DNA of 64,000 nt, taken from the NCBI GenBank assembly GCA_963920705.1, contig OY987234.1, positions 3,250,851-3,314,850 of the forward strand. The letters are read 5' to 3'. The notes under the pieces are model-generated. The model was not told the origin of the DNA. It ran no database searches and saw only the letters and a program-made list of their open reading frames with translations. The position numbers were made by a program, and so were the translations under genes. Shown here one piece after another: positions 10,033 to 20,612 of the stretch; within the stretch, counting starts at the first letter, position 1, and each line of letters opens with the position of its first letter. This DNA comes from Odiellus spinosus (taxonomy: Eukaryota; Arthropoda; Arachnida; Opiliones; Phalangiidae).

Positions 10033-11909
10033 CTAAAGAAATATAAATAAATCGTGACATAAAAAAGGGGTTAAAGTCCAAAACTAAGTAACTAAAAAAG
10101 TTACACTGCGAATCTTAAGGAACGCGATTTGTGCGAGTTCAGCTTCTAAATAAGGGAGTGTCTTGCAAACTTTATGAACCGTCATCGACGTCGATCATCA
10201 ATATCGCCTTTAATTCTCAGAGTAGAGATCGGAATCGGATAATAAATAACTTCAGATATCCATTAATAACTAATTATACGAACAGACTTGTATAAAATGG
10301 ATATGAATTATTCGGAGATAAAATTTTAAGCTTGATTAATAGCCAAACACCGCGTATATTCAAATGAAGAGAGCAAAGATAAACTATGGCGTTTCTCGAA
10401 AACCGTGTAAAATGAAATAATTATACTTAAATCTAAATTAAAAGAAAACGATTTAATTATTACATTCATGATCTCAATTTGGGCTAAAATCGGCGAAGAA
10501 AATCGAGTTTCAAATTTTCTTATCCGAATGAATAACGCGTATAACGTACGTATCAATTGTCCATATGTCTTCTGGCCATAGCGGCCAAAATAGGAAGTTT
10601 CTGATGGCTCAACCAATCAAATCGCTCCTTCTAGCGGATTTTTTTCTGAAATATTTTTTAGCTTCGGTGGAAGTGATTAAATCGTGTCGAGCTACTTTTT
10701 TAATTTTACATATGGAATAACTGAACTTTAAAACTTGTATTTCTAGTTATTTTCAAGGAAAGACGGCCGTTTTTCTGAAGGCTAGACTGTTTTTACAAGT
10801 TTTTTTATGAATAAAATGATATAAGGCGAGCTAAGCCTTGGCCATTATGAAGGCCATTAACTTTTTCGCCTTACTTTTGTAACTGGCGTAATGTCTTTTT
10901 AAGGTGCTAATATTTATATTTCCGGATATTAAATGTTTTTACGAACGAATTTAGATAATGAACATGCTTCAGAGCCGGTTTTTTAGACTATAGTAAAAAC
11001 AAACTTTACTTCCTTACCATATTTTTTCGAAATACACTGCCACCAGAAGTGGATTGATTCTGTAACAGCGATTGCTGTACTTCTGCACACTGATATCTAT
11101 AGTTCGCAGGTTTTCTCAAAACAAGGTTCAATTTTAAGATTAAGTTTTACTCAGGCTTCACTTCATATCAAGCGTTTTGGGCTTTTTATCCTCTTTGGTT
11201 GCCAGAGTAAAAAAAACTAAACTACATCGGTCAGGAAGTTTGTCAAATAACTGATAGCAGGGATAAAGTTGTCAAGCCTGGTCCTCTTAGGAAATTAAAT
11301 CCTATACAGAAGTTCTTTCTAACGCTTAAGGCTTGGGAAGATTTTTAGTTGAACTCTATGGGTCTGTATCAGGGCTATGTTTCAAGAATAATAAACACCT
11401 GGATTTTGTTTCTTCACGAACGTTGCCTTCACATGCTGAATTACACTTCTTTGGGAAGAGTCGTACAGTTGACTACAGAGAAAGTTTAAAAAATATATCA
11501 TCGTAGATTGTACAGAGTTTAAACTCAATTAACCATCCGCATCAGAAGCCCAATGAGAGACTTTTAAGCATTGTAACACTGTCAAAGCACTTGTTGGAAT
11601 GGCTTGGGCAGGACACTTAACACATTGTTTAAACCTTAATCGCTGGAGAACTTCAGTTAAAAAACATCCCATATCGTGGGATTTTGAACCTATTTGAAGA
11701 GGGCGATGGCATTAAAGATGACCGGGGTTTTGACATAAAGAAGTAGCTTTGAAAGAGCTGAAACTGTACATCCTGATGTCCTTAAGTCACGCGACCAGTT
11801 CCCTTAGAACTTTCTGTTAGATGTTATATTGTCAATGTTCGTATTCATGGAGAGAGGACCATTGGACGTGTCAAAAAATTTAAAGGGAGATATTCCGTTG
11901 ACTTTATTC
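10033..11909. other. SLC17 intron, unassigned part
   Basis: AT-rich sequence with scattered stops in all frames between the downstream exon and the Gypsy insertion. Nothing recognisable apart from being intronic. Confidence 0.6.
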
Positions 11910-11914
11910 CCTAT

Positions 11915-12167
11915 TGTTGTGTTTGTGGGAGTAATGTAACCAGTAGATAATACGTTTAATTTACTATATTTATTAATAACTTAGTTACATATCTTTTTCT
12001 ACAAGAGACGTTCATTTTACGCGACTTGTCTGTTTCCTCTCTCTCTCTCTTTTTTTGGGTCAATTCCCACTTTTTAGTTTTGGTTTTGAACTCACTTTCT
12101 TCAGAGAGTAGCGACACCTGATGCTTACAGGGCGTAACTTTAGCGCGCGATATTCGAATCTATTACA
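11915..12167 (-). repeat. Gypsy A 3' LTR
   Basis: 253 bp, TGTTGTGTTTG to TCTATTACA on the plus strand, with a CT microsatellite in the middle. No difference from the copy at 16569-16821 was found by eye. Confidence 0.95.
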
Positions 12168-12268
12168 ATACTCTCTCTGCAAAAGTAAATTTTAACTCTT
12201 TTAAAATTTGTACTAAATGTGCGAGGTAAAAGCATATAGAGAGTAAACTAGTCCTTGAGAGTCTATTA

Positions 12269-13926
12269 TTAAAGATTTAGGCGTTTAGGTGCTTCTCTGC
12301 GTCTAGTAGAACGACGTAATGGATGAGAAGTGCTCGGAGATGTTGGCGTGATTGGATTTTGCGGAGCTGGCGCAGGAGATTGTATTTCCTCAGCTTGAGG
12401 TAGTAAGACGGTTGCAGATCCTTGAGCTTCAGCGGAAATAGGTGCTTCCTCGGAAGTGAGCAAAGAAGGCTGTCCAACATCTGTTTTAGGTGTGACAAAA
12501 GAGGAAGGAGGGTCTGGGAAGTCAGAGTTTGGAGTGTTCGAGGAGTGGTTCTCCAAGCTTGTTTCCTCAAGACATTTTTCGGTTTTGTTTGGTGTTGTAG
12601 TGGTAAGATCTTCTCTCATTTGATTCGCATGGCGGCGAACTCGACCGTCCTCAGTTTGAATTTCAAAAACCATTTTTCCTAGTACTTGAGTAACCCTTCC
12701 TTTAATCCATTGTGGTCCTCGTGAATAGTTCTTTAGAAAGACACTGTCGTTTAGGTGGAATGTCTCCTTCCTTGAGAGAGATATTTCTTGCGGATGCTGG
12801 TTAGTGTTATGGCAAGGGTTGAAGATATCCAAGGAAGTGTACATTTTCCTACCCAACATTAGCTCGGCTGGGGACTGCCCATTTACTGTAGGTGTGCGTC
12901 TGTAGTTAAAGAGAAATTTGGCAATTCGTGCTTCGAGACTTCCTTCATGGTATTTTTGCAAACCCCTGTCAACTTCGTCTGTGAGGTCGGAAGTTGTACC
13001 ATCCAATTTTTTCAAAGTAGACTTAGTTGTTCGTACTGCGCGTTCGGCTCTCCCATTTGATTCGGGATGATAAGGAGGTGAGTGGATTAATTCGGTGCCA
13101 TTTATTTCGAGAAATGTGAGAAAATCTTGACTAGAAAAACACGTAGCATTGTCGGAAACTAAAGTTTTTATTATACCATAGCGAGCCATATGATCTCTGA
13201 GGTGCGTTATCACTGCAGATGTTGATGTAGTGTTAGTTATTCCTACTTCAATCCATTTTGATGCGGAGTCAACCATGATAAGCAAATACTTGCCCTCAAC
13301 TGGTCCTGCAAAGTCAATATGCACCCTTGACCATGGTACGGTTGCTGGAGGCCAAGGCGTGTACTGTCGTGGAGGTTTTGGTGCATGAATTTGGCAAGCA
13401 TGACAAGCTTTTACCAGTGTCTCAATGTCCGAGTCCAGGTATGGCCACCAAACTTTCGTGCGAGCTAGTTGTTTCATGTGAACCATGCCCTGGTGTGAAC
13501 TATGTAAGTCTTGGAGAATTTGTGGTCGGAGAGATAACGGAACAACTACCCGATTGCTGACTAGAAGAATTCCTTTGAGGATTGAAAGGTCATCTCGTTT
13601 CCTATAGTACGCTCGTAATTCGTCTGGAATTTTGTTTGGCCAAGACTTCATGCAATAAGATATCACTCTTTGGATGTTCGCATCTTTCGCCGTTTCGGCA
13701 GCCATGGTGGACATGTTAATTGGTCCTTTATTTATTTGATCCATCATGTAGACATATTCATTGGGTAAGCGGCTTTCGTGATCAACGTGAGGTAAGGGTA
13801 ACCTGCTTAAAGCATCAGCATTGGCGTTATGGATGCCCTTTTTGTAGATGATTTTGTATTGATAAGAAGCCAGCATGAGTGCCCATCTTTGTAGACGTGC
13901 AGCGGCTGTGGCTGGGACAGGCGGGT
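12269..13926 (-). CDS. Gypsy A pol, integrase part
   Basis: 535 codons are open from 13876; the same frame extends upstream to the second frameshift near 13922. It starts in the RNase H tail (IIYKKGIHNANADALSRLPL), then the HHCC zinc domain (LHSSHQGMVHMKQL, CHACQIH), the DDE core with HIDFAGP, LVSDNATCF and SNGRAERAV, a GPF-like tail with WIKGRVTQV, and a proline/threonine-rich C-terminus ending in RRSTRRREAPKRLNL. It inserts element cDNA into host DNA. All three catalytic acids appear present. Confidence 0.92.
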
Positions 13927-14463
13927 TTCGGAGAAGATGGCTGCGAGAGGTTGATGATCTGTTACCAAAGTGAAAGATCGTCCGAGGATGTAGTCACGAT
14001 TTTTGCTTATGCCAAAGACTATTGCTAGCGCTTCTTTCTCGATTTGAGGATAATTTCTTTCTGTCGTGGTTAATGACCGAGAAGCGTAAGCAATTGGCTT
14101 TTCATGGCCATCAATCGAGTGTGAGAGAACGCTGCCGATACCCACTGGCGAAGCGTCGCAAGAGAGGTAGAGTGGTAGTGACGGGTCGTAATGTACGAGA
14201 AGTTTGTGGGATGTTAAGCAAGTTTTAGCTTCAGTGAATGCCGTTTGTTGCGTTTTTCCCCAATGCCAAGGTGATCCTTTGGTTAAAAGGTTGTAAAGAG
14301 GAGCGAGGCGTGTAGCGTTATTGGGTATAAATTTTGTGTAATAATTTACGAGACCAATAAAAGCTCGTAGTTCTTCAACATTCTTAGGTGCTGGAGCGTT
14401 TTTTACAGCTAGGAGTTTTCCTTCTTGAGGGTGGTATGCCTTTCGCGTCCAAAACGTAGCCAA
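13807..14463 (-). CDS. Gypsy A pol, RNase H part (frameshifted)
   Basis: A second reading frame of pol, about 200 codons, between the two frameshifts: FIGLVNYYTKFIPN (RT thumb/connection), YLSCDASPVGIGSVLS, IAYASRSLTTTERNYPQIEKEALAI and FTLVTDHQPL. These are the RNase H landmarks of Gypsy elements. It overlaps the upstream frame near 14435, where one extra C explains the shift, and the downstream frame near 13922, where one base is missing. Confidence 0.9.
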   Translation of the reverse strand: MATFWTRKAYHPQEGKLLAVKNAPAPKNVEELRAFIGLVNYYTKFIPNNATRLAPLYNLLTKGSPWHWGKTQQTAFTEAKTCLTSHKLLVHYDPSLPLYLSCDASPVGIGSVLSHSIDGHEKPIAYASRSLTTTERNYPQIEKEALAIVFGISKNRDYILGRSFTLVTDHQPLAAIFSETRLSQPQPLHVYKDGHSCWLLINTKSSTKRASITPMLML

Positions 14464-16423
14464 GAAAATCGAGAGAGGTTTGAAGAAATGTGCATTTGTG
14501 TTTGTTGAGTTTTAATCCTGCTTCTTCCAAGATTGAGAAAACTCTGTCTAGTTGTTCTAGGTGGATTGGTATAGTTTCGGCACCTAGTAGAATATCGTCC
14601 AAGAATGGAGATATTTTGTCTTCATTGCGAAAAAGACTTTCCATATATTTTTGGAAAACAGCCGTTGCCGAGGAGACTCCGTATGGAAGGCGGTTATATT
14701 TGTAGAGACCCTTCACTGTGTTTACTACAACTAACTCCTTAGATTGTTCGTCAAGTTCTAACTGACTATAAGCCTCTCGTAAGTCTAACCGTGAGAATAT
14801 CTTGCATCCCGTCATTTTGGAGAAAATATCATTGGCTCGAGGTAGAGGATATTTATCCGCGTCGATGGCAGTGTTTGCTGTTAGTTTGTAATCACCGCAA
14901 AGTCTAACTGAACCGTCCGGCTTCATTACTGGGACAACTGGCGCGGCATAATCTGCGAAGGGTATTGAAGTGATAAATCCAGCTTTTTCCAGTCTGTCGA
15001 TTTCGTTCTCGACCTTTTCTTTGATGGCGTATGGTAACAACCTCTGCTTGAAGAAGCGAGGTACTGCGTCAGGCTTCTTGTGTAAATGTACCTTGACACC
15101 TTTCAAAAGGCCAAGGCCGGGAGCGAAAATATCTTGGTGTTTCTCCAAAATTGAATTTAGTGTTAGTTCTTGAGTTTCGGTGTGGTGTGATAAGCTGTCC
15201 AAAACTTGTAGCGTTGAGAAAATCCACTTTCGGCCACAGAGACTAGGTCCATCCCCTTTTGCGACAGCTAAGGGTAAGTAAGCCGTCTTGCCGTCGTAGT
15301 CTATGTTAACCCGTGAGATACCTAACATGTCAAGTTTGTGTTTCGTAAAGGCTCGGAGGTTGCGTGTGAAAGGTTGTAGTGGTTCTGTGTCTGGAATCTT
15401 TCTGAAAGTGTTTTCCGAAACTATGGAATACCCAGAACCAAGGTCAATCTCGAAGCGAAGTTCCTTTTGATTTACGTGACATGTCATATAGCACGGTTCG
15501 GGAACGGCCATAATGTCGTCATGTTCTGTTGATGAAGTTCCATCATCGATGTGATTGAAACCTGTACCTTGTTCGTCATAGAGTTGATACTCCGGCTCAG
15601 CAATGTGGTGAGCTTTCGGTCGTGACGATGTAGCGCTAGATAAACAAACTCTAGAGAGATGTCCAATTTTTTTACATGTTGAGCATTTAGCGTTTTTGTA
15701 AGAACAATCTTTAGTGCTATGATCTTTGGTTCCACAACGAAAACAACGTCCGTTGTGTCGAGTTGGTTTATCAAAATCCTTTGATGCTGACGGAGGATGT
15801 TGAGTTTTTCCTTTTCCTCCGAATGAGCGAGAGCCGGTTTTCTTCGTGGACCCAGTGTGGTGTATTTGTTGCGTGGTTTCTGAGTTGAAGTGTTTCATGT
15901 CCGACGTGTCTTTAGCGGCTATTTCAATGTTTTCTGCGAGCTTGATAGCTTGATTGAGCGTGAGGCTATCTTCTTCCAAGAGGCGATTTTGCATTTGCTC
16001 ATTTTGGATACCGCAGACGAAACGGTATCTGATCATAAGATCGAGTGTGGTTTGGAAGTTGCAGTGTTCTGATAAACGCTTGAGTTCCGCTACAAAGTCT
16101 CTAACCTTCTCGTTTGGTTTGCGGTTACGACTGTAAAACTTGAATCTTTGTGTGATTTCTCTCGGTTTGGGGTCGTAATGTGATTTTAACGCGTCAGTTA
16201 GTTCCTGTAACGTTTTAGATGATGGTTTATCAGGAACCATTAAAGCTCTCAGCCGTTTATAAACCTCTGTGCCAACACAGGTTAAGAGAATCGCTATCTG
16301 TTGAGGCTCATCCTTGATCTTATTAGAGGTGAAGTAATGTTCCAACCTTTCATAATACGAAGTGAAATTTTCCTCTTTGGGATTGAATTGAGTAAACTGA
16401 CCGTATGTAGTGGCGTGAGACAT
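14384..16423 (-). CDS. Gypsy A gag-protease-reverse transcriptase
   Basis: One open frame with a likely start ATG at 16423 (MSHATTYGQFTQF); 20 more upstream codons are open to 16483 but precede the usual gag start. The retrotransposon gag domain spans about residues 10-180. Two CCHC knuckles follow (CFRCGTKDHSTKDC, CSTCKKIGHLSRVC). The protease motif reads FEIDLGSGYSIVS instead of the usual DTG or DSG. RT carries RLDLREAYSQLELDE, LPYGVSSATAVFQKYM and FLDDI at the catalytic site. The frame leaves pol after DFLGYVLDAKGI at about 14435. Gag and pol are fused in one frame here. Confidence 0.93.
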   Translation of the reverse strand: MSHATTYGQFTQFNPKEENFTSYYERLEHYFTSNKIKDEPQQIAILLTCVGTEVYKRLRALMVPDKPSSKTLQELTDALKSHYDPKPREITQRFKFYSRNRKPNEKVRDFVAELKRLSEHCNFQTTLDLMIRYRFVCGIQNEQMQNRLLEEDSLTLNQAIKLAENIEIAAKDTSDMKHFNSETTQQIHHTGSTKKTGSRSFGGKGKTQHPPSASKDFDKPTRHNGRCFRCGTKDHSTKDCSYKNAKCSTCKKIGHLSRVCLSSATSSRPKAHHIAEPEYQLYDEQGTGFNHIDDGTSSTEHDDIMAVPEPCYMTCHVNQKELRFEIDLGSGYSIVSENTFRKIPDTEPLQPFTRNLRAFTKHKLDMLGISRVNIDYDGKTAYLPLAVAKGDGPSLCGRKWIFSTLQVLDSLSHHTETQELTLNSILEKHQDIFAPGLGLLKGVKVHLHKKPDAVPRFFKQRLLPYAIKEKVENEIDRLEKAGFITSIPFADYAAPVVPVMKPDGSVRLCGDYKLTANTAIDADKYPLPRANDIFSKMTGCKIFSRLDLREAYSQLELDEQSKELVVVNTVKGLYKYNRLPYGVSSATAVFQKYMESLFRNEDKISPFLDDILLGAETIPIHLEQLDRVFSILEEAGLKLNKHKCTFLQTSLDFLGYVLDAKGIPPSRRKTPSCKKRSST

Positions 16424-16547
16424 CGTAAAGCTTCGGAGGCAGGCGGAGCGTGGCTTGAATAAGGCTTGAAAGGCGTAGAGCAAAGCTTGAAGCAGATAGC
16501 GGAAAGCTGAAAATCGGGTTAGAGAGGGGAAACTTGCGTCCTTGTAG

Positions 16548-16565
16548 ATCCCATCTCCGTCGCCA
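16548..16565 (-). other. Gypsy A primer-binding site
   Basis: TGGCGACGGAGATGGGAT on the element strand, 3 nt inside the 5' LTR. Its complement ends in CCA like a mature tRNA; a tRNA-Ser(GCT)-type 3' end is the closest I can recall. The same 18 nt occur at 58358-58375 in Gypsy C. Confidence 0.75.
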
Positions 16566-16568
16566 TTC

Positions 16569-16821
16569 TGTTGTGTTTGTGGGAGTAATGTAACCAGTAG
16601 ATAATACGTTTAATTTACTATATTTATTAATAACTTAGTTACATATCTTTTTCTACAAGAGACGTTCATTTTACGCGACTTGTCTGTTTCCTCTCTCTCT
16701 CTCTTTTTTTGGGTCAATTCCCACTTTTTAGTTTTGGTTTTGAACTCACTTTCTTCAGAGAGTAGCGACACCTGATGCTTACAGGGCGTAACTTTAGCGC
16801 GCGATATTCGAATCTATTACA
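16569..16821 (-). repeat. Gypsy A 5' LTR
   Basis: 253 bp, matching 11915-12167 with no difference seen, followed by the target duplication CCTAT. Confidence 0.95.
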
Positions 16822-17339
16822 CCTATGTTGGAGAAATTTTTTAATAGTGTGTTGTTAATACGTCCAAATTCACTGGTAATTTGGTTACAAATATCAGTTG
16901 AAAACTTAAACTAGGACGTTGCCTAAAATCATGAAATGAGACTTACTAATAAAAACTTGATATAGTTGTTTTTAATTTTTAGTTGATTTATACAGGGGCT
17001 CAAGTAATAGAAGCTAATAAGTTTATATTTCGCCCCAGAATCTCTCGGCAAATGTGTTAAGCTAAATGGTAAAGTACCAAAAACGGACGAGTCTCTCCTT
17101 TCCAGTGATTTGGAAATTACTAAGCATGATCCAGCCAAACAAGAAAAACACTTTTGGGTAAGTCTATTCGTACATGTAATGTTCTAACTCAAGGTTCTCA
17201 ACTGATATCTAAAGAGAAACTATTTAAAAACATGAGAATGAATCCACCATCCATAATTGAAACGATAAAATCCAATCAGTTCCTGCCAATCTAGCCTAAA
17301 ATAAATAAAAATGCAAGTTTAATCAAGAAGTGGAAATGG

Positions 17340-17793
17340 ATCGAAATGACTCCAGCTAAAGAGAGGAACGAAAATGCTCTGAGCCTTACTCAAAATGAAA
17401 TTGGTGTATTAAAGAGCGTAGAAGTGGATTTAGCTGGAACAAAATACATTGAGATCAAATCTCGCTTACAAAGCAAATCATACTTTTGGCATAAACAAAG
17501 GAGTCACAGACTAACAGCGTCCATATTTGGAACGTTCACGAAAATAAGAGACTCCATCGACCCTGTATAAGCGTTTTACAATAAAAAAACATTACGTAAT
17601 GTTCAAGTCATGGACTAAAGAACGAACCCGCCGTTTTCGCATTATTCAAGCAACATATCAAGACTCAATGCTACACCTCCGTTGGTTTGATTGTTAGCCC
17701 ACAGTTTTTATTCGGGGAAAGCCTAGATCGTCTTGTACTGGTTGGAGATCATGTTGTATTTATCTTCAATAAACTGCACAGCTTTAACATATA
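17340..17793 (+). pseudogene. YqaJ-like viral recombinase/exonuclease domain relic
   Basis: Two collinear pieces. The first (17346-17570) has FWHKQRSHRLTASIFGTFTK, the R-x-x-RLTAS-x-FG block that opens YqaJ/lambda-exonuclease-type nuclease domains. The second (about 17609-17793) reads HGLKNEPAVFALFKQH and SPQFLFGESLDRLVLVGDHV, matching the GLxNEPxA helix and the motif around the catalytic aspartate, where the usual SPDG is SLDR. A frameshift near 17575 separates them, and the C-terminal catalytic E-x-K strand is absent. Such domains travel with DNA transposons and viruses in arthropods. Weak upstream coding (17010-17160) may be its N-terminus. Confidence 0.6.
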
Positions 17794-17806
17794 ACTGCGT
17801 TTTATT

Positions 17807-18736
17807 TAGGGCTGGGCGAGTAGTACTTTTAGGGTACCGAGACGAGTATCGAGTACCAAAAATTTTCGTTGTCGAGTACCGAGTCGAGTATTAAATATTG
17901 GGTCGAGTATCGAGTAGTTGGGCCTTGGTTAATTTTCATGCACTCGAGTACGCGAGTATTAACTAATTAAGGAGTGAGCTTAGGTTTAAACATTCCACAT
18001 TAACAATAACAATATAAAGAAAATCATATTTTAAACTTTTACAACTGTTTTGTGTTATATCACATTACATGAAGTAGAGATCAGTCATAAAAAAAGTTAG
18101 AAAATTTCACTGTTTAGATTTTCATGTAGAAATAATAAATCAGTGCTTGCAAAGAAAGTTCCAGTTTCCCACCTTACGACCCAAAAGTAAAAATCCAAAA
18201 GAATATAAGCTCCATTGCCTGCAGGCTTTGTATTAAAACTTCAGAAGACAGAAATCCAAACTAAAACTAAAACGCTTGCAGGGTCCAGGCAGGTCCTATC
18301 CCGCCAAGAAATTCCATTTCGCCGCCTGGATAGATACAAAAGTCTAGAGAGGGGTTGTCAGGTGGCAGTTATAATTTTTAGTAAAAATTGATGGAGCAGA
18401 CGACGCTATAGAGGCGCTATTTTCAAATAGCCTCTATCGCGTCGTCCGCACCATAAATTTTTACAAAAAAATATAACTGTGCTACATGACAACCCCTCTC
18501 TAGACTTTTGTATCTCTGCAGGGAGCGTTTTTATTTCCTTTGTGTACGAATTCGATATTAATTTCTATTTACTAGCCTTGCCGAGTTTCTAATGGGTTCC
18601 GTGAATTCTTATCGCGAATGCTTATCGAGTAGTTTGTCGAGTAGTAAAATCAATACTCTATACTCGTCACGAGTAGTAAAATGAGGTCGGTACTCGATCG
18701 AGTTACTCGAATCAATCGAGTACTCGCCCAGCCCTA
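17807..18736. mobile_element. hAT-like non-autonomous element
   Basis: 930 bp with terminal inverted repeats TAGGGCTGGGCGAGTA / TACTCGCCCAGCCCTA and an exact 8-bp target duplication GTTTTATT (17799-17806, 18737-18744), diagnostic of hAT. Subterminal regions are rich in GAGTACCGAG/TCGAGTA repeats, likely transposase sites. No transposase frame. A TA-target MITE is nested at 18335-18512. Confidence 0.88.
18335..18512. mobile_element. Palindromic MITE with TA target, nested in the hAT element
   Basis: About 174 bp between TA dinucleotides, with perfect inverted ends CAAAAGTCTAGAGAGGGG and the whole sequence nearly palindromic around GCTATTTTCAAATAGC. TA duplication and full palindromy suggest a Tc1/mariner-type MITE. 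Confidence 0.75.
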
Positions 18737-18759
18737 GTTTTATTTTAAGGTTGCCTCTC

Positions 18760-19650
18760 TGGTACGCCAAATCTGGCCAAGTTCTGAGCATCAGGTAAAT
18801 CAAGGCTCTGACTGCCTGTCTATATGGAAAATTCTAAGACTTTTGGTCAGCTTTCCCTGTTATAAAACACTCAGCCCCTTTTGGCATTGGAGTTGCAACT
18901 GGTTTGCATTTTGAAAATTGAATCGTTCTAAATTTTTTCTTGCATGCATCTTATGATGAATTTTTATTTTTCTTCGCTCTTGTTTAATTTCAAGTCCCAA
19001 AAAATACACTGCTTCCTGTGAGACCATTTTGAATACTGATTTCAACTCGTTCATAAAATCTTGTAATTCTTGTATGTCTGTAGCTGCAACCAGACCGTCA
19101 TTGACGTAGATTACTAGTATGACCTTTTTTCTATCTTTTTCTCTGACGTACTGGCATGAATCAGCATTACTGACTTGCTTGAGGCCATAAAGGCTCTTCT
19201 TTAAGTTGCTAACCAGGTTGGAGCTGTCTTCATAACCTTGAGGTTGTTTCATAAACACAGTTTCTTCAAGTTCTCCATAGAGAAAGGCTATTGATACATC
19301 GAACTGTCTCAGATGCATTTGCTCGCTGCTTGAAATGCTGAGAATTGAACGATTCGTCCCTAATCTGGCTACTGAACTGAAAGTTTCGCTATAGTCTATG
19401 CCGTAACGTTGACCAAATCCTTTGGCAACTAATCTTGCTTTGAACCTGTGTACTGTGCCGTGAGGATTTTCTTAAATAGAAACGGAAGAGATTGCCTTCA
19501 TACCTGAAGGAAGATCTGTCAATTCCCAGGTCTGATTTTCTTTCATCGACGCCATTTCCTAATACATTGCCTTTTGCCACTGAGTTTTGTCCTCATTAGC
19601 CAGTGGATCTTCGAAAGTGTCAGGATCGTCATAGAAGATGCACGGTTCAC
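18760..19650 (-). pseudogene. Copia 1 reverse transcriptase remnant
   Basis: Copia RT pieces: KTQWQKAMYQEM near the start (19600), RLVAKGFGQRYGIDY (19420 region, other frame), MHLRQFDVSIAFLYGELEE and KKSLYGLKQ, then the catalytic site as LVIYVNDGLVA, where the normal YVDD has become YVND, and YFLGLEI. A RNase H-proximal piece LMLRTWPDLAY ends near 18760, close to the hAT insertion. Several frameshifts and a stop make it inactive. Confidence 0.88.
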
Positions 19651-19662
19651 AAATTTATTTTT

Positions 19663-20052
19663 TCATTTGACTGTAATGCCCAGCTCTCTTACGTGCCGTT
19701 TATCCTGATGTCCGCAACTCTCGTGGTACGGCTGCGACGTCGATCTATCTGCCTCAGCGACAGTTACTCTCTCCTCCTTCTCTGGAATGACTGGTTCGAT
19801 TGCCGCTTTGTACAGAGTTCCGGATACTTCACGACTTCCATATAGTAATGCTCTTTCATTTACTTCTAGCCAGCACGTTTGCGCTGTAGAATTGAATTTA
19901 CAGTCTTGCACTGCCAAAACAGAAAATTTCTTTGTGATATTTGGGACAAACCAGACATCATTCAGAGTCATCTCTAAGGTTTCTTCGTCCGTAAGTAACA
20001 ATATTTGAATGGTTCCTTTTCCAACGGCCTTGAGAGCTTCTTTCCCAACCAC
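19663..20052 (-). pseudogene. Copia 1 protease / GAG-pre-integrase remnant
   Basis: 129 codons: LNDVWFVPNITKKFSVLAV is the post-protease block of Copia polyproteins, and the GAG-pre-integrase HESCGHQDKRHV follows. Directly after it the reading passes into the RT linker, so the whole integrase core has been deleted at about 19665. Confidence 0.8.
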
Positions 20053-20408
20053 TTTGAAATACCTTAAAGTCGAGGAAGAGATCTGGATAATTTCTCACAT
20101 GCTTTGTGTCGTGTTCCGTCATTTAAACACAAGCTCCGTTTAGTTAAACCATTTATGAAGTGTATTCACTATCGTTAGAATTACAAGAGACCGTGTTTAC
20201 TCCGCGTACAAGGTTTTTATACCGGGATCCCCTAGTGGGAATGTTCTATTGTTATCAGGTCTTTTAATCTATGTCTATTATGATTTTTTAGGCTAGCCTA
20301 TTAAAACACTTTGTTGCTTCATTGTCAATCCTGTCATGTTTGTCTCTGTGCTACAAACCTCACTGATGACGTCTTCACTATTCCTTTCTTCACTCGTGGA
20401 AAAAAGGG
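20053..20408. other. Copia 1 spacer between gag and protease
   Basis: No continuous frame; presumably decayed Copia sequence because it lies between recognised gag and protease pieces on the same strand. Confidence 0.4.
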
Positions 20409-20612
20409 CTACATTTTATCAAGAGCGTTGCTCTGAGGTGTGACCTCGGTCTTCTTTCTCGGTGGTCGTTCGTCAGCAATCCACTTTTTACAAGTAGTAA
20501 CCCAGTTCACTTTCTTTTTACAATAATTATATGTATCTTCTTTCCGCGATCTCTGTGCACCGTGTGAAAACGACTTGCCTGAATTGCCACTAGTGCCTCG
20601 GTAAGGTTCCAA
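20409..20612 (-). pseudogene. Copia 1 gag zinc-knuckle remnant
   Basis: The motif YNYCKKKVNWVTTCKKW aligns with a CCHC knuckle in which the first Cys is Tyr and the His is Asn, so zinc binding is lost. It is followed by a basic stretch. The 5' side is cut by the palindromic repeat at 20609. Confidence 0.6.

Larger units (their letters stand above)
11915..16821 (-). mobile_element. Gypsy A, complete young Ty3/Gypsy LTR retrotransposon
   Basis: A 4907 bp element on the minus strand, flanked by the 5-bp target duplication CCTAT (11910-11914 and 16822-16826). The two 253-bp LTRs read identically, starting TG and ending CA on the element strand. A primer-binding site follows the 5' LTR after 3 nt, and a purine-rich stretch (GCAGAGAGAGTAT) precedes the 3' LTR. 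Domain order is gag, zinc knuckles, protease, reverse transcriptase, RNase H, integrase, the Ty3/Gypsy order. No envelope gene. It sits in the large intron of the SLC17 gene in the same orientation. Identical LTRs imply recent insertion, but pol carries two single-base frameshifts. Confidence 0.95.

Noticed and set aside
12422..16136. Plus-strand open frames opposite Gypsy A
   Set aside because: Antisense shadows of gag-pol.
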